Below, one piece after another: positions 1 through 7,977 of a stretch of 64,000 nucleotides of DNA. Origin of the DNA: Paraburkholderia agricolaris. Lineage in GTDB: Bacteria > Pseudomonadota > Gammaproteobacteria > Burkholderiales > Burkholderiaceae. The notes under the pieces are model-generated. The model ran no database searches and was not told the origin of the DNA. It was given only the letters and a program-made list of their open reading frames with translations. The DNA lies in assembly GCF_009455635.1 (NCBI RefSeq), contig NZ_QPER01000002.1, forward strand, positions 2,170,001-2,234,000, given 5' to 3'. Made by a program: the position numbers and the translations under genes. Every line of letters starts with the position of its first letter. Position 1 is the first letter of the stretch.

Positions 1-1214
1 GGCAGCATGTGCATGCCACTACCCGGTTCCTTCGCGAGCACCTGCAACTGGATCGACTCTTCGGGCTGCAACTGGATCACAAGCCGGTTGCCGTAATTGC
101 GCCCGCTATTGCCGTTCGGGATGATCGAGAAAGGCAGCTCGGAAAACTCGATGACGATCTCCGACACCTTCTTTTGCATCCGCTTGCCGGTGCGCAGGAA
201 AAACGGCACGTGAGCCCAGCGCCAGTTGTTGATATGCGCGCGCAACGCGACGAAAGTCTCGGCACGGCTGCCGGCCGGCACATTGTCTTCTTCCTGATAA
301 CCCTTCACCGCCTCGCCGTCCACGGCGCCCGCGGTGTACTGGCCGCGCACGGTATCGCGTGCGATGTCCTCGGGCGTCATGGGCCGTAGCGAACGCAGCA
401 CCTTGAGTTTTTCGTCGCGCACCGCATCCGGGTCGAGCGACACCGGCGGCTCCATGGCAACGATGCACAGCAATTGCAGCAAGTGGTTCTGCACCATGTC
501 GCGCAGCGCGCCGGTTTTGTCGTAGAAGCCCGCACGGCTGCCTACGCCGACCGTTTCCGCCACCGTGATCTGCACGCTCTTGATATACGGCGCCTGCCAC
601 AGCGGGCCGAAAATCGGATTACCGAAGCGCAGCACCATCAGGTTCTGCACGGTTTCCTTACCAAGGTAGTGGTCGATCCGGTAGATCTGCGCTTCGCTGA
701 AATGCTTGCCGACCGCCGTGTTGATCTCCTGCGCGGAGGCCAGATCGTGGCCCAGCGGTTTCTCGAGGACGACCCGCGAATTCCCGTCGATCAGTCCGGC
801 CGCCGAAAGGTTGTCGCAAATATTCGTGAACAGATCCGGCGAGGTCGCGAGATAAAACACCCGCCGCACATCTTCGCGCGATGTCTCTTTCAGGCGCTGG
901 TAGTCCTCGATCGAATCGACGTCCATGCGCACGTATTCGAACAGCGCGAGGAATTTGTCCCAGGCGGCGGCATCGAACGCTTTCTTTTCGATGAAGGGCT
1001 TCGCCTTCGCTTCCATGAATTCGGTGATGTACTCCTCACGCGACCACGGCTTGCGGCCGATCGTGAGAATGCGGGTATCCGGCGGCAGATTGCAGTGCAG
1101 ATGCGCCATGTAGAGCGCGGGCAGCAGCTTGCGAAACGACAGGTCGCCGGTGCCGCCGAAGATGATCATGTCGAGCGGCAGGTCGGGAGTAGCTGAAGCG
1201 GATTGGGTCGTCAT
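1..1214 (-). CDS. zwf: Glucose-6-phosphate 1-dehydrogenase, 3' end cut by window
   Basis: Cytoplasmic enzyme oxidising glucose-6-phosphate to 6-phosphogluconolactone with NAD(P)+, the entry to the pentose phosphate and Entner-Doudoroff routes. The translation begins MTTQSASATPDLPLDMIIFG and shows the nucleotide-binding GGTGDLS motif at about residues 20-26 and the active-site signature RIDHYLGKE near 178-186, whose His and Lys act on the substrate. The start is the ATG complementary to 1212-1214, just ahead of the conserved N-terminus. About 404 codons are present against roughly 490 in the family, so some 85 C-terminal residues lie off the left edge; no frameshift is visible. The next gene upstream in its direction is the hydroxyproline pair, separated by about 200 bp, so zwf probably has its own promoter. 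Confidence 0.96.
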   Translation of the reverse strand, partial: MTTQSASATPDLPLDMIIFGGTGDLSFRKLLPALYMAHLHCNLPPDTRILTIGRKPWSREEYITEFMEAKAKPFIEKKAFDAAAWDKFLALFEYVRMDVDSIEDYQRLKETSREDVRRVFYLATSPDLFTNICDNLSAAGLIDGNSRVVLEKPLGHDLASAQEINTAVGKHFSEAQIYRIDHYLGKETVQNLMVLRFGNPIFGPLWQAPYIKSVQITVAETVGVGSRAGFYDKTGALRDMVQNHLLQLLCIVAMEPPVSLDPDAVRDEKLKVLRSLRPMTPEDIARDTVRGQYTAGAVDGEAVKGYQEEDNVPAGSRAETFVALRAHINNWRWAHVPFFLRTGKRMQKKVSEIVIEFSELPFSIIPNGNSGRNYGNRLVIQLQPEESIQLQVLAKEPGSGMHML

Positions 1215-1262
1215 AGCGCGGTCGCAGCGTCGTGATAGGCGTCAAGTCAAAGGACAAAGGGC

Positions 1263-1292
1263 AAAAGATGCCGGCGGACCGGCGCCTTTTTT
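1263..1292. terminator. Weak hairpin with T-runs on both sides
   Basis: GCCGG (1270-1274) pairs with CCGGC (1279-1283), with an A-run at 1263-1266 and a T-run at 1287-1292. On the minus strand this reads as a short GC stem followed by TTTT, which could end the hydroxyproline transcript before zwf. The stem is only five pairs, so this is tentative. Confidence 0.3.
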
Positions 1293-1416
1293 CTGGCAAA
1301 CGCCTATGGTGCAACGTTTTGAGATTGTTTGCACGGCAACATGTGCCGCAGGTTGGCGCAAGATGCCAACCCGGCCCTGCTTGCCATCATCCGCCGGCGC
1401 GGCAAACGGCCTGCGA

Positions 1417-2370
1417 TCAGCCGCCCGACAAGGCTTCGCGCGCCACCCGGCAGGCCGCCAGATCCCACGCCGCGCAGCCGACACTTTTAAAAACAATCGC
1501 TTGTTCCGCCGGCAACAATGCAGCGTTCCCTACCACGGCTGCAATTCCACCGACCCGTGCCCAATCGACGCCGGCCTGAATGAAGTCACCGGCTTCGTGC
1601 CTCGCGCCAGCTTCGTCGTCGACGAACAGCGCGCTGCCCTCGATCGTGCGCGCGCCGATCTCGACCATGGCCGGCGTGAACGCACCGACGCCGATCACGA
1701 GCCGGTTCGGGCGCGCCGCTTCGTCGTAGACGGCCTGCTTGCTGGTGGTGAGCGCAATCACCACGTCGATCGCGGTGGGGATGGCTGCTTCAGGGTCGGC
1801 CAGTGGCTGCAGGTCGCGTACCTTGCAACCTTGCGCACCCTGGACCCGATGGGCGGCGCAGAACGCCGCGGCGCGCGCGGGCGCACTGCCCTTCACCCAC
1901 ACGCGCGCGTCGGGGAACAGGTCGCCGATCGCTTCCAGATGGTTCGCTGCCTGCGTGCCGGTGCCGATCAGCAGGAATTCACGCGGCCTCGCCGGCGCGA
2001 AAGTGAGTACGCCGAGCATCGACATCGCCGCCGTGCGACGCCCGGTCACCGTCGGGCCGTCGAGGATGAAAAGCGTCTCGCCGGTATCGGCGTCGAAGGC
2101 CATCACCTGGCCATGGATGGTCGGGATGCCGCGCGGCCCATTGCTCGCGCATACGTTGACCAGCTTGTGGATCGCGAGATCGGGCGCGGTTGCCGGCATC
2201 GACAGCATGATGCCGCCCTCGTTGAGCGGCACGACGAGCCGCTCAGGACTCACGATGCGTTGCTGTGCATAGTCGATGCTCGCGCGCTTCAACGCGTCGA
2301 CAAGCGTTGCATAGGGGATCAGCCGCGTAGTGGCGGCGGCATCGAAAATCGGCATGGTCGGGTGGGTCAT
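1417..2370 (-). CDS. Ornithine cyclodeaminase/mu-crystallin family; probable delta1-pyrroline-2-carboxylate reductase
   Basis: Predicted cytoplasmic NAD(P)H-dependent imine reductase that would reduce delta1-pyrroline-2-carboxylate to L-proline. The 317-residue length and overall pattern fit the ornithine cyclodeaminase/mu-crystallin family: an N-terminal substrate domain with SPERLVVPL and a Rossmann segment around LIGTGTQAANHLEAI near residues 127-142. The family alone does not settle the substrate. The assignment rests on the gene immediately upstream in the same direction, 40 bp away, which is a proline-racemase homologue with the residues of a trans-3-hydroxy-L-proline dehydratase; the two steps follow each other in the known pathway (LhpH then LhpI in Azospirillum). 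An alternative is alanine dehydrogenase or true ornithine cyclodeaminase, which the context makes less likely. Confidence 0.8.
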   Translation of the reverse strand: MTHPTMPIFDAAATTRLIPYATLVDALKRASIDYAQQRIVSPERLVVPLNEGGIMLSMPATAPDLAIHKLVNVCASNGPRGIPTIHGQVMAFDADTGETLFILDGPTVTGRRTAAMSMLGVLTFAPARPREFLLIGTGTQAANHLEAIGDLFPDARVWVKGSAPARAAAFCAAHRVQGAQGCKVRDLQPLADPEAAIPTAIDVVIALTTSKQAVYDEAARPNRLVIGVGAFTPAMVEIGARTIEGSALFVDDEAGARHEAGDFIQAGVDWARVGGIAAVVGNAALLPAEQAIVFKSVGCAAWDLAACRVAREALSGG

Positions 2371-2410
2371 AAGCAGGCGTTTCCTGTCCAGGCAAGTTGG
2401 TATGTTCGAT

Positions 2411-3418
2411 TCAGCGCACCAGAAAACCGTAAGTCAGCGGATCGCGTTCGTCGATGATCCAGTTTGCAAAGCCAAGCACATGCGCCTCGCCTTCGATCTC
2501 CGGGATCACCGCGTCGAAGCGGCCGAGTTTCGTCTCGGACAACACGCGGCCGCGAAAAATCGTGCCGATCACCGATTCGTTGACCAACGTCTCATTGCGG
2601 CCCAACTCGCCGCGCAGATAAAGTTGCGCAACGCGGCCGGCGGTGCCGGAACCGGTCGGCGAGCGGTCCACTTCCCGGTCGGCGAACACACAGCAATTGG
2701 CCTGCGTCGAACCGGCATGCCGCGGCACGTTGTCGATGATCGTGGCGTAGATGTGGTTGATTTCCGGAATCAGCGGGTGCTCGACCTTGAAGGCCGCGTT
2801 CGCCGCGCGTTTGACTTCATCGCCGAACTGGATCAACCGGTCGATCTCAGTCTCGCGCACGTTCAGATCGAAGGGCTTGCCCGACGTGTAGAAATAGAAC
2901 GCGCCGCCGAACGCGATATCGCCGCGCACCTCGCCGAAACTGGGCGTGTGCACCGTCACGTCGCGCTGCCAGATGAACGAAGGCACGTTGACGAAGCGCA
3001 CGTGCCCCGCCTGCTCGCCGTCCCATTGCACGAACGCTTCGATGAAGCCGCACGGCGCGTCGATACCGACACGGGTTTCCGGCTCGCTGCGCTCGATCCA
3101 GCCAAGCGCAACAGCCGCGGTCGCAAGCGCGATCACGCCGTGGCCGCAATGATCGCTGTAGCCTTCGTTGTGCACGAAGATCACGCCGAAGTCGGCGCTT
3201 TCGCTTACCGGTTCCGTCAGGTAACCGCCGTACATATCGGCGTGGCCGCGCGGTTCGAGCATCAACGCGCGGCGCAGGTGATCGGCGTGCTCCTTGAGCC
3301 ACGCGCGCCGCTCGACAATGGTCTTGCCCGGAAACTTCGGCAAGCCGCTCGTGACAATGCGAAACGGTTCGCCGGCGGTGTGCACTTCGACCGTGCTGAT
3401 CATGCGGTTCAGCTTCAT
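2411..3418 (-). CDS. Proline racemase family, trans-3-hydroxy-L-proline dehydratase type
   Basis: Predicted to dehydrate trans-3-hydroxy-L-proline to delta1-pyrroline-2-carboxylate in the cytoplasm. The 335-residue protein has the proline-racemase fold signatures HTAGEPFRIV near residues 13-22 and SDHCGHGVIA near 88-97, carrying the first catalytic Cys. The second catalytic position, Cys in racemases and 4-hydroxyproline 2-epimerases (DRSPCGTG), is Thr here: DRSPTGSG near residue 252. A Cys/Thr pair is the known hallmark of the dehydratase subgroup, so this is not an epimerase. It precedes the reductase gene by 40 bp on the same strand, giving a compact two-step trans-3-hydroxyproline to proline module. 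No dedicated transporter or regulator adjoins it. Confidence 0.88.
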   Translation of the reverse strand: MKLNRMISTVEVHTAGEPFRIVTSGLPKFPGKTIVERRAWLKEHADHLRRALMLEPRGHADMYGGYLTEPVSESADFGVIFVHNEGYSDHCGHGVIALATAAVALGWIERSEPETRVGIDAPCGFIEAFVQWDGEQAGHVRFVNVPSFIWQRDVTVHTPSFGEVRGDIAFGGAFYFYTSGKPFDLNVRETEIDRLIQFGDEVKRAANAAFKVEHPLIPEINHIYATIIDNVPRHAGSTQANCCVFADREVDRSPTGSGTAGRVAQLYLRGELGRNETLVNESVIGTIFRGRVLSETKLGRFDAVIPEIEGEAHVLGFANWIIDERDPLTYGFLVR

Positions 3419-3534
3419 GTTGGCAACCTTCCTGCGTGTAGAGAAGGGAAAACTTCAGCGAATGAACCCTGTCGTGCTTCTGGCAGCATGCACTCGCCGC
3501 CGGACATTTCGCTCAGATCCGGCTCGTAGGCGGT

Positions 3535-4629
3535 TCACGTTTCGTCCACATGGCGCGCCGACTGGATCACCATCAGCAGATCGCCCGGTTCGATCGGACA
3601 CGGTTCGTCTTCATAGAACGACAGCATGCGCCCCGCCCGGATCAGCCCGACCACCACCGCGCCCGGCAGCGCATTGCTCCAGCGGCCGACTTCCAGCGCG
3701 GTGGCCGGACGTTCCACCAGATTAACCCGGCCGCGAGCCGACAGCAGATCGTTGATGAACGGCACGATGTAGTTGCTGTCCACCGCGTCGGCGAGCAACA
3801 GGCCGCCGATCTTGGTCGACGACACGATCACGTCGGCGCCGGCCTGGCGCAACTGGCGCTGGTAGGTTTGCTCCTGAATCCGCACGACGATCTTCGTATC
3901 CGGCGCAACGCTGCGCACAGTCAGCGTGAGCAGGATCGCGATGGCGTCGTCGCTGACCGCGATGATCACCGCCTTGGCGATGCGCACCTGCGCCTGCTGC
4001 AACAGATCTTCGCGCGACGGATCGCCGAGCAGGCCCGCCACGCCCAGCGCGGTGGCCGCTTCGAGCGCGTCCTGCTGGGAATCGATGACGACGATCGCGT
4101 CCGCCGCAAAGCCGCTTTCCAGCAACTCGCGCACCGCGACCGAACCGCTCAATCCGTAGCCGCACACCACGACGTGATCGCGCAGTTGTTTTTGCAGGCG
4201 TTTCATGCGGAATTCCTCGATGACGCGTTGAATGACGAACTGATAAGCGGTGCCCAGAAACACGAACCAGATAACGATACGGATCGGCACGATGAAGAAG
4301 GCATCGATGAGCCGCGCGCGGGCAGTGACCGGCACGATATCGCCATAGCCGACGGTGGCAACGGTGACCATCGTGAAGTACATCAGGTCGACGATGCCGA
4401 GCACCTTGCGATTGGCATCGCGCAGGCCGTCGCGATCGAGATAAAGCACGGCAAAGGCCAGCACGCACAGGCCAAGCACGAGGTAGATACGCTGCAGCAG
4501 CACGCGTTGCGGCGACGCTGCGGGACGCGTGAACAGCGTGCGGGCGCGCGGCGGCTGCCAGGGGGTGCGGGCACGGCGCGGCAGACGAAAGCGCGGTGGG
4601 CGTGGCTGCGGGTGTGGCTGATCAGACAC
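3535..4629 (-). CDS. Two-TM potassium channel with RCK (TrkA-N/TrkA-C) domains
   Basis: Inner-membrane potassium channel subunit, expected to work as a tetramer gated by ligand binding to its cytoplasmic RCK domains. The 364-residue protein has a basic, Pro-rich N-terminus (1-40), TM1 at about 44-63, a pore loop with the selectivity filter TVGYGD at 92-97, TM2 at about 107-132, then a Rossmann-like RCK-N domain opening with VVVCGYGLSGSVAVREL near 152-168 and a TrkA-C-like domain to the end. The layout matches MthK/Kch-type channels. It stands alone, 116 bp downstream of the hydroxyproline dehydratase gene start and facing the same way. Ion specificity is inferred from the filter. Confidence 0.92.
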   Translation of the reverse strand: MSDQPHPQPRPPRFRLPRRARTPWQPPRARTLFTRPAASPQRVLLQRIYLVLGLCVLAFAVLYLDRDGLRDANRKVLGIVDLMYFTMVTVATVGYGDIVPVTARARLIDAFFIVPIRIVIWFVFLGTAYQFVIQRVIEEFRMKRLQKQLRDHVVVCGYGLSGSVAVRELLESGFAADAIVVIDSQQDALEAATALGVAGLLGDPSREDLLQQAQVRIAKAVIIAVSDDAIAILLTLTVRSVAPDTKIVVRIQEQTYQRQLRQAGADVIVSSTKIGGLLLADAVDSNYIVPFINDLLSARGRVNLVERPATALEVGRWSNALPGAVVVGLIRAGRMLSFYEDEPCPIEPGDLLMVIQSARHVDET

Positions 4630-4763
4630 GCGGCTACTCCGGGAATCGGGAACAAGCGATTCTACGACGCCCGGCGCGCCGTGGGGCCGGATCGCGGGAT
4701 CGCGGCCGCAACGCAGAGGTTAGCGGTGATTCATCGGCAAGCGGCAGCGCGCCGCCGCCGGGT

Positions 4764-5021
4764 TCACTGCGAGGCGGCGTTAGCCTTGGCGCCGTCTTTC
4801 TTGCCGCCCTTGAACATCGCCCGGCACGCGGGGCTGAGTTCGTCGACGTGCTGCTTCATGCAGGCGGTGATTTTTTCCTTGTTCGGAATATCAGCGGCGC
4901 AAAAATGCATCGCGTCGCCGCGACAGGCTTTGGCCTGATCGTCCTCGGTGGCGGCACTCGCCGCGTTGACAGCGCTGAACACGGCAAGGCTCGCGGCGAG
5001 CAAGGCGAAGGTTCGGTTCAT
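4764..5021 (-). CDS. Small exported Cys-rich-repeat protein
   Basis: An 85-residue protein beginning MNRTFALLAASLAVFSAVNA, a clear Sec signal peptide, so it should be periplasmic or secreted. The mature part carries spaced cysteines (ACRGDAMHFC, ITACMKQH, SPACRAMF) in the pattern of the bacterial cysteine-rich-repeat family related to the Golgi-apparatus/FGFR Cys-rich domain, and ends in a Lys/Ala tail. The start at 5021 is preferred over an in-frame ATG 33 bp upstream because it places the signal peptide at the N-terminus. Function is unknown. It lies between the potassium channel and the C39-like gene on the same strand but is not tightly coupled to either. Confidence 0.75.
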   Translation of the reverse strand: MNRTFALLAASLAVFSAVNAASAATEDDQAKACRGDAMHFCAADIPNKEKITACMKQHVDELSPACRAMFKGGKKDGAKANAASQ

Positions 5022-5079
5022 GACTCGTTCCAGTATCGCTAAGGTCGGTGTCAAGTCCCGCAGCAGAAAACGGGCCCGA

Positions 5080-5847
5080 TCAGTTCGCCGGCATATCGGG
5101 CATATCGGGCATATCGGGCATATCGGGCATATCGGGCATATCGGGCATATCGGGCATATCGGGCATATCGGGCGTATCGGGCATATCGGGCGTATCGCTT
5201 GCCTGCTGCCCTGCCTTGCGCACGACTCGAGTGAGCGTCATGCCACGCCCTGCGTAGAAACGCGCCATCGTTGCGAACGGCAGGTACACATCCGCCTGGT
5301 GAGGCGCTATGCCCGACGGGTTATGAAACCATACGCCATCGCGATCGCGTCCGTGCAGCAGGATCAGATGGCCGCCCTGGTGCTGATTCGGCCGCTCCGG
5401 ATAGCGGATTTCGGGGCTCACGGAAGCAATCGCCAACGTGTCGCCGTCGATGCGCACGGCGATCTCTTCGAGCGGCGCCTGCGGCAGCACCTCGACCTGA
5501 ATGCCGAATGCCTCGCCGACCCAATCGGCGAACGGCCGGTAGATCAGGCCGTCGACGCCGCCGTCATCGCGCAGCCGGTACACGCCGTGACGCAATGCTT
5601 CATCGAGCAGTGCGGCGCGCGGGGCGTGTTCGATGCCCCAGTAATCGAGCGCGGATTCGAGGCAGGTCAGACCGCACAGGCGTTTGGCCCAGAAACGGTA
5701 ACGCTCCGGGTCGGCGAAACCGCTGCGCTGCCAGTGTGGGTCGTCGCACGGGTCCGCCTGATGTTCGACGATGTGGCCCACCCAGTCGGGGCTGCCCCAT
5801 TGCGTGTAGTACGGCACGTCGGTGTGGCGTAGCGTCGGTGAGTTCAT
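5080..5847 (-). CDS. C39-peptidase-like protein with repetitive DMP tail
   Basis: A 255-residue protein with no signal peptide. Residues about 50-180 resemble the C39-like/papain-like peptidase family: a Cys-containing RLCGLTCLESALDYW (Cys58, Cys62), a downstream His in GGHLILLHGRD (His160) and Asn176 in WFHNP, the expected order of a Cys-His-Asn/Asp triad. Hydrolase activity is inferred and unproven. The last 38 residues are twelve tandem D-M/T-P triplets encoded by a 9-bp repeat (5091-5198), absent from the family core. The gene diverges from hipB across about 200 bp holding palindromic operators, so HipB may repress it too. The start chosen lies closest to the conserved region. Confidence 0.7.
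   Translation of the reverse strand: MNSPTLRHTDVPYYTQWGSPDWVGHIVEHQADPCDDPHWQRSGFADPERYRFWAKRLCGLTCLESALDYWGIEHAPRAALLDEALRHGVYRLRDDGGVDGLIYRPFADWVGEAFGIQVEVLPQAPLEEIAVRIDGDTLAIASVSPEIRYPERPNQHQGGHLILLHGRDRDGVWFHNPSGIAPHQADVYLPFATMARFYAGRGMTLTRVVRKAGQQASDTPDMPDTPDMPDMPDMPDMPDMPDMPDMPDMPDMPAN
5091..5198. repeat. Twelve tandem copies of a 9-bp unit
   Basis: The unit GCATATCGG starts at 5091 and recurs every 9 bases for twelve units; units at 5172 and 5190 carry GCG instead of GCA and the last ends in C. On the minus strand it encodes D-M-P (ten times) and D-T-P (twice) at the C-terminus of the C39-like protein. Because the unit is 9 bp, gain or loss of copies keeps the frame and only changes tail length. 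Confidence 0.97.
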
Positions 5848-5935
5848 GAATCTCGCGCGGTCGGTAGAAGATGTTTTGACCGCATGCTACACGGCCATCC
5901 GTGAGAGAGACAGGCAGAGGAAATTTATTCGCGGC

Positions 5936-5947
5936 ACAAATATTTGT
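5936..5947. promoter_or_regulatory. 12-bp palindrome, candidate HipB operator 1
   Basis: ACAAATATTTGT is a perfect palindrome in the hipB/C39-like divergent region. Its core recurs inside the larger palindrome at 5978-6020, and the flanking word TTTATTCG occurs three times (about 5924, 5949 and 6028). Such clustered operators are typical of HipB autoregulation. Confidence 0.55.
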
Positions 5948-5977
5948 CATTTATTCGCCAGACAGATATTTACCGAA

Positions 5978-6020
5978 TATGCGTCACACGAATATTTGAC
6001 AAATATCTGTGTGACGCATA
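5978..6020. promoter_or_regulatory. 43-bp palindrome upstream of hipB, candidate HipB operator 2
   Basis: Left arm TATGCGTCACAC (5978-5989) and right arm GTGTGACGCATA (6009-6020) are exact inverse complements; the inner ATATTTG and CAAATAT also pair around a single central A at 5999, with two mismatched pairs between. It ends 33 bp before the hipB start, in an AT-rich stretch, where a bound HipB-HipA complex would block transcription. Confidence 0.7.
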
Positions 6021-6053
6021 AAGTGCATTTATTCGTCTTGCGGATAATTCACC

Positions 6054-6308
6054 ATGATCCACCTCGTCGCCACGCCGGACCAGATGGCCCAACTGCTGAG
6101 CGCCGGGCGGCGCCAGGCCGGCTTTACCCAGGCCGAAGCCGCCGCGCGCATCGGCATCAGCCAAAGCCGCATCTCGGCGCTCGAAACCGATGCCAGCGCC
6201 CTCACTCTCGCACAATTGCTGGCGCTGTGCGGCGCCTACGGCCTGCAATTGCAAGTGCGCGACAAGAACCAGCCGGTGCCTGAACCGGCGCCTCTGGTCG
6301 AGTGGTAA
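6054..6308 (+). CDS. hipB: HipB-type XRE-family antitoxin
   Basis: An 84-residue DNA-binding antitoxin expected to neutralise HipA and repress the operon. Residues about 10-60 form an XRE/Cro-type helix-turn-helix (AGRRQAGFTQAEAAARIG, then SQSRISALETDASALTL), followed by a short C-terminal strand region ending PLVEW. The size and position directly before hipA are those of classical hipBA loci. The hipA ATG lies 2 bp past the stop, so the two are co-translated. Several palindromes lie upstream (5936-6020), consistent with autoregulation. Cognate operator binding is inferred from position. Confidence 0.93.
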   Translation: MIHLVATPDQMAQLLSAGRRQAGFTQAEAAARIGISQSRISALETDASALTLAQLLALCGAYGLQLQVRDKNQPVPEPAPLVEW

Positions 6309-6310
6309 GC

Positions 6311-7651
6311 ATGGGCCGGCAAACGCATTCACGGGCGCTTTCGGTGTGGGCCAACGGCGAGCGCGTCGGCGTCTGGCGCCTGCCCACCCGCGGCCCTATG
6401 GAATTCGCTTACGACCCGGCATGGATCGCCTCGCCCGCGGGCCGGCCGCTTTCGCTCTCGCTGCCGTTCGCGCCGAACAACGCGGCGAACAAAGGGCCAC
6501 GGGTGCTCAACTATTTCGACAATCTACTGCCCGACAGCGAGGCAATCAGAAAGCGCATCGCCCAACGCTACCAGACCGATACGCTCGACGCGTTCGACCT
6601 GCTGCAAGCCATCGGCCGCGATTGCGTGGGCGCGGTCCAGTTGCTGGCCGAAGACGACGCACCGGCCGGCGTCGAACGCATTGAAGGCACGCCGCTCTCT
6701 GACAGCGAGATCGAGGCCATGCTGGCGCGCGCCGTCAGCAACCCCACGCTCGGCACGCGCGACGAAGCGGACGATTTCCGCATCTCGCTCGCCGGCGCGC
6801 AGGAGAAAACCGCGCTGCTATGGCACGACGGCAAGTGGCAACGTCCGCATGGCGCCACGCCCACCACACATATCTTCAAGCTGCCGCTCGGACTGGTCGG
6901 CAACAAGCTCGCCGACCTCAGCACCTCGGTTGAAAACGAATGGCTGTGTCTGCAAATTTTGCGCGCGTACGGCCTGCCGGTGGCCAACACCGAGATCATG
7001 ACCTTCGGCAAGCAGCGGGTACTGAGCGTCGAGCGCTTCGACCGGCAATTGCATTCGGGCGGGCAATGGCTGCTGCGCCTGCCGCAGGAGGACTTCTGCC
7101 AGGTGTACGGCGTGCCCTCGCATCGCAAGTACGAAAACGAAGGCGGTCCGGGCGTGCTCGATCTCGCGCGGATTCTTCAGCAGTCGGTGTCGGCGCAGCA
7201 GGACATCGAAACGCTGCTGGCAAGCCAGATTCTGTTCTGGATGCTGGCGGCGCCTGACGGCCACGCGAAGAACTTCAGCATTCGCCTGCTGGCGGGCGGT
7301 CAGTATCGTCTGACGCCGCTTTACGACGTGATGTCGATCTGGCCGGTGGAAGGCAACGGCCCGAATCAATGGTCGTGGTTCAAGGCCAAACTCGCCATGG
7401 CAATGTGGTCGCGCAGCAAACACGACGCTTTCCGCGATGTACAGCGGCGCCATTTCAACGCCATGGCGCTGCGGTGCTCGTACGGCGCGAACGCCGAACC
7501 GTTGATCCAGCGGCTGATCGAACAGACACCTGAGGTTATCGCGCGGGTCTCGGCCGGGTTACCCGAGCGGTTTCCGGGCAAGGTCGCCGAGCGGATTTTC
7601 AAAGGCCTGAAAAGCTCGGCGGCCAGGCTCGACGCCATGCCGTCAGCCTAG
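6311..7651 (+). CDS. hipA: HipA-type serine/threonine kinase toxin
   Basis: Type II toxin kinase; E. coli HipA phosphorylates glutamyl-tRNA synthetase and causes growth arrest and persistence. The 446-residue protein keeps the key residues of the family: the autophosphorylation-loop serine in ISLAGAQEKT (about 158-167), ATP-binding HIFKLP (187-192), the catalytic Asp in DGHAKNFS (Asp316) and the metal-binding Asp in LYDVMS (Asp339). It is therefore probably active. The ATG at 6311 is 2 bp after hipB; an in-frame GTG at 6302 overlapping hipB is possible. The target here is unknown. The gene is full length with no sign of decay. Confidence 0.94.
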   Translation: MGRQTHSRALSVWANGERVGVWRLPTRGPMEFAYDPAWIASPAGRPLSLSLPFAPNNAANKGPRVLNYFDNLLPDSEAIRKRIAQRYQTDTLDAFDLLQAIGRDCVGAVQLLAEDDAPAGVERIEGTPLSDSEIEAMLARAVSNPTLGTRDEADDFRISLAGAQEKTALLWHDGKWQRPHGATPTTHIFKLPLGLVGNKLADLSTSVENEWLCLQILRAYGLPVANTEIMTFGKQRVLSVERFDRQLHSGGQWLLRLPQEDFCQVYGVPSHRKYENEGGPGVLDLARILQQSVSAQQDIETLLASQILFWMLAAPDGHAKNFSIRLLAGGQYRLTPLYDVMSIWPVEGNGPNQWSWFKAKLAMAMWSRSKHDAFRDVQRRHFNAMALRCSYGANAEPLIQRLIEQTPEVIARVSAGLPERFPGKVAERIFKGLKSSAARLDAMPSA

Positions 7652-7977
7652 GCTCACATCAAGGATCCATCAGAATCCTCCGGAAATACACTGGATACCC
7701 CGCCTGGTGATATTTCTTTACAGATACCGTGCGGTTTCATCGGTAAAATAGACTGACTTAATGCTAAAAGCATAAAACAGATTGCCGATTTTTTCCGTTC
7801 GCACTCGCACTGACACACTCGGCAACGGTCATACAAAACAGGCCGCGATACTTTTTACGGTACATTTGCTGTCCCCTGCGCCGCCGCGTCAAGTGCATCC
7901 AACGTGCATGGCCGCGCTACGCAAGTCGTATCGCACGCCCTACAGCCACCTTTCAATAAGGCAGATTCTCACGCAGC
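7652..7977. other. 326-bp intergenic region with short inverted repeat
   Basis: No coding potential was recognised. The stretch is more AT-rich than its surroundings and contains an inverted repeat ATGCT-AAA-AGCAT (7761-7773), a candidate operator for the downstream BetR-receiver gene. A GGATCC/AGAATCC near-repeat just after hipA (about 7663-7678) is too weak to call a terminator. Confidence 0.4.

Noticed and set aside
3550..4938. 462-codon plus-strand open frame
   Set aside because: Antisense of the potassium channel, which has the TVGYGD filter; no domain in this frame.
5091..5198. Possible CRISPR array
   Set aside because: Units are 9 bp, contiguous and without spacers; they are a coding tandem repeat.
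4948..5832. Plus-strand frames with HIGHIG or ISGISG repeats
   Set aside because: Both arise from reading the 9-bp repeat in other frames; the minus-strand frame encodes the recognisable C39-like protein.
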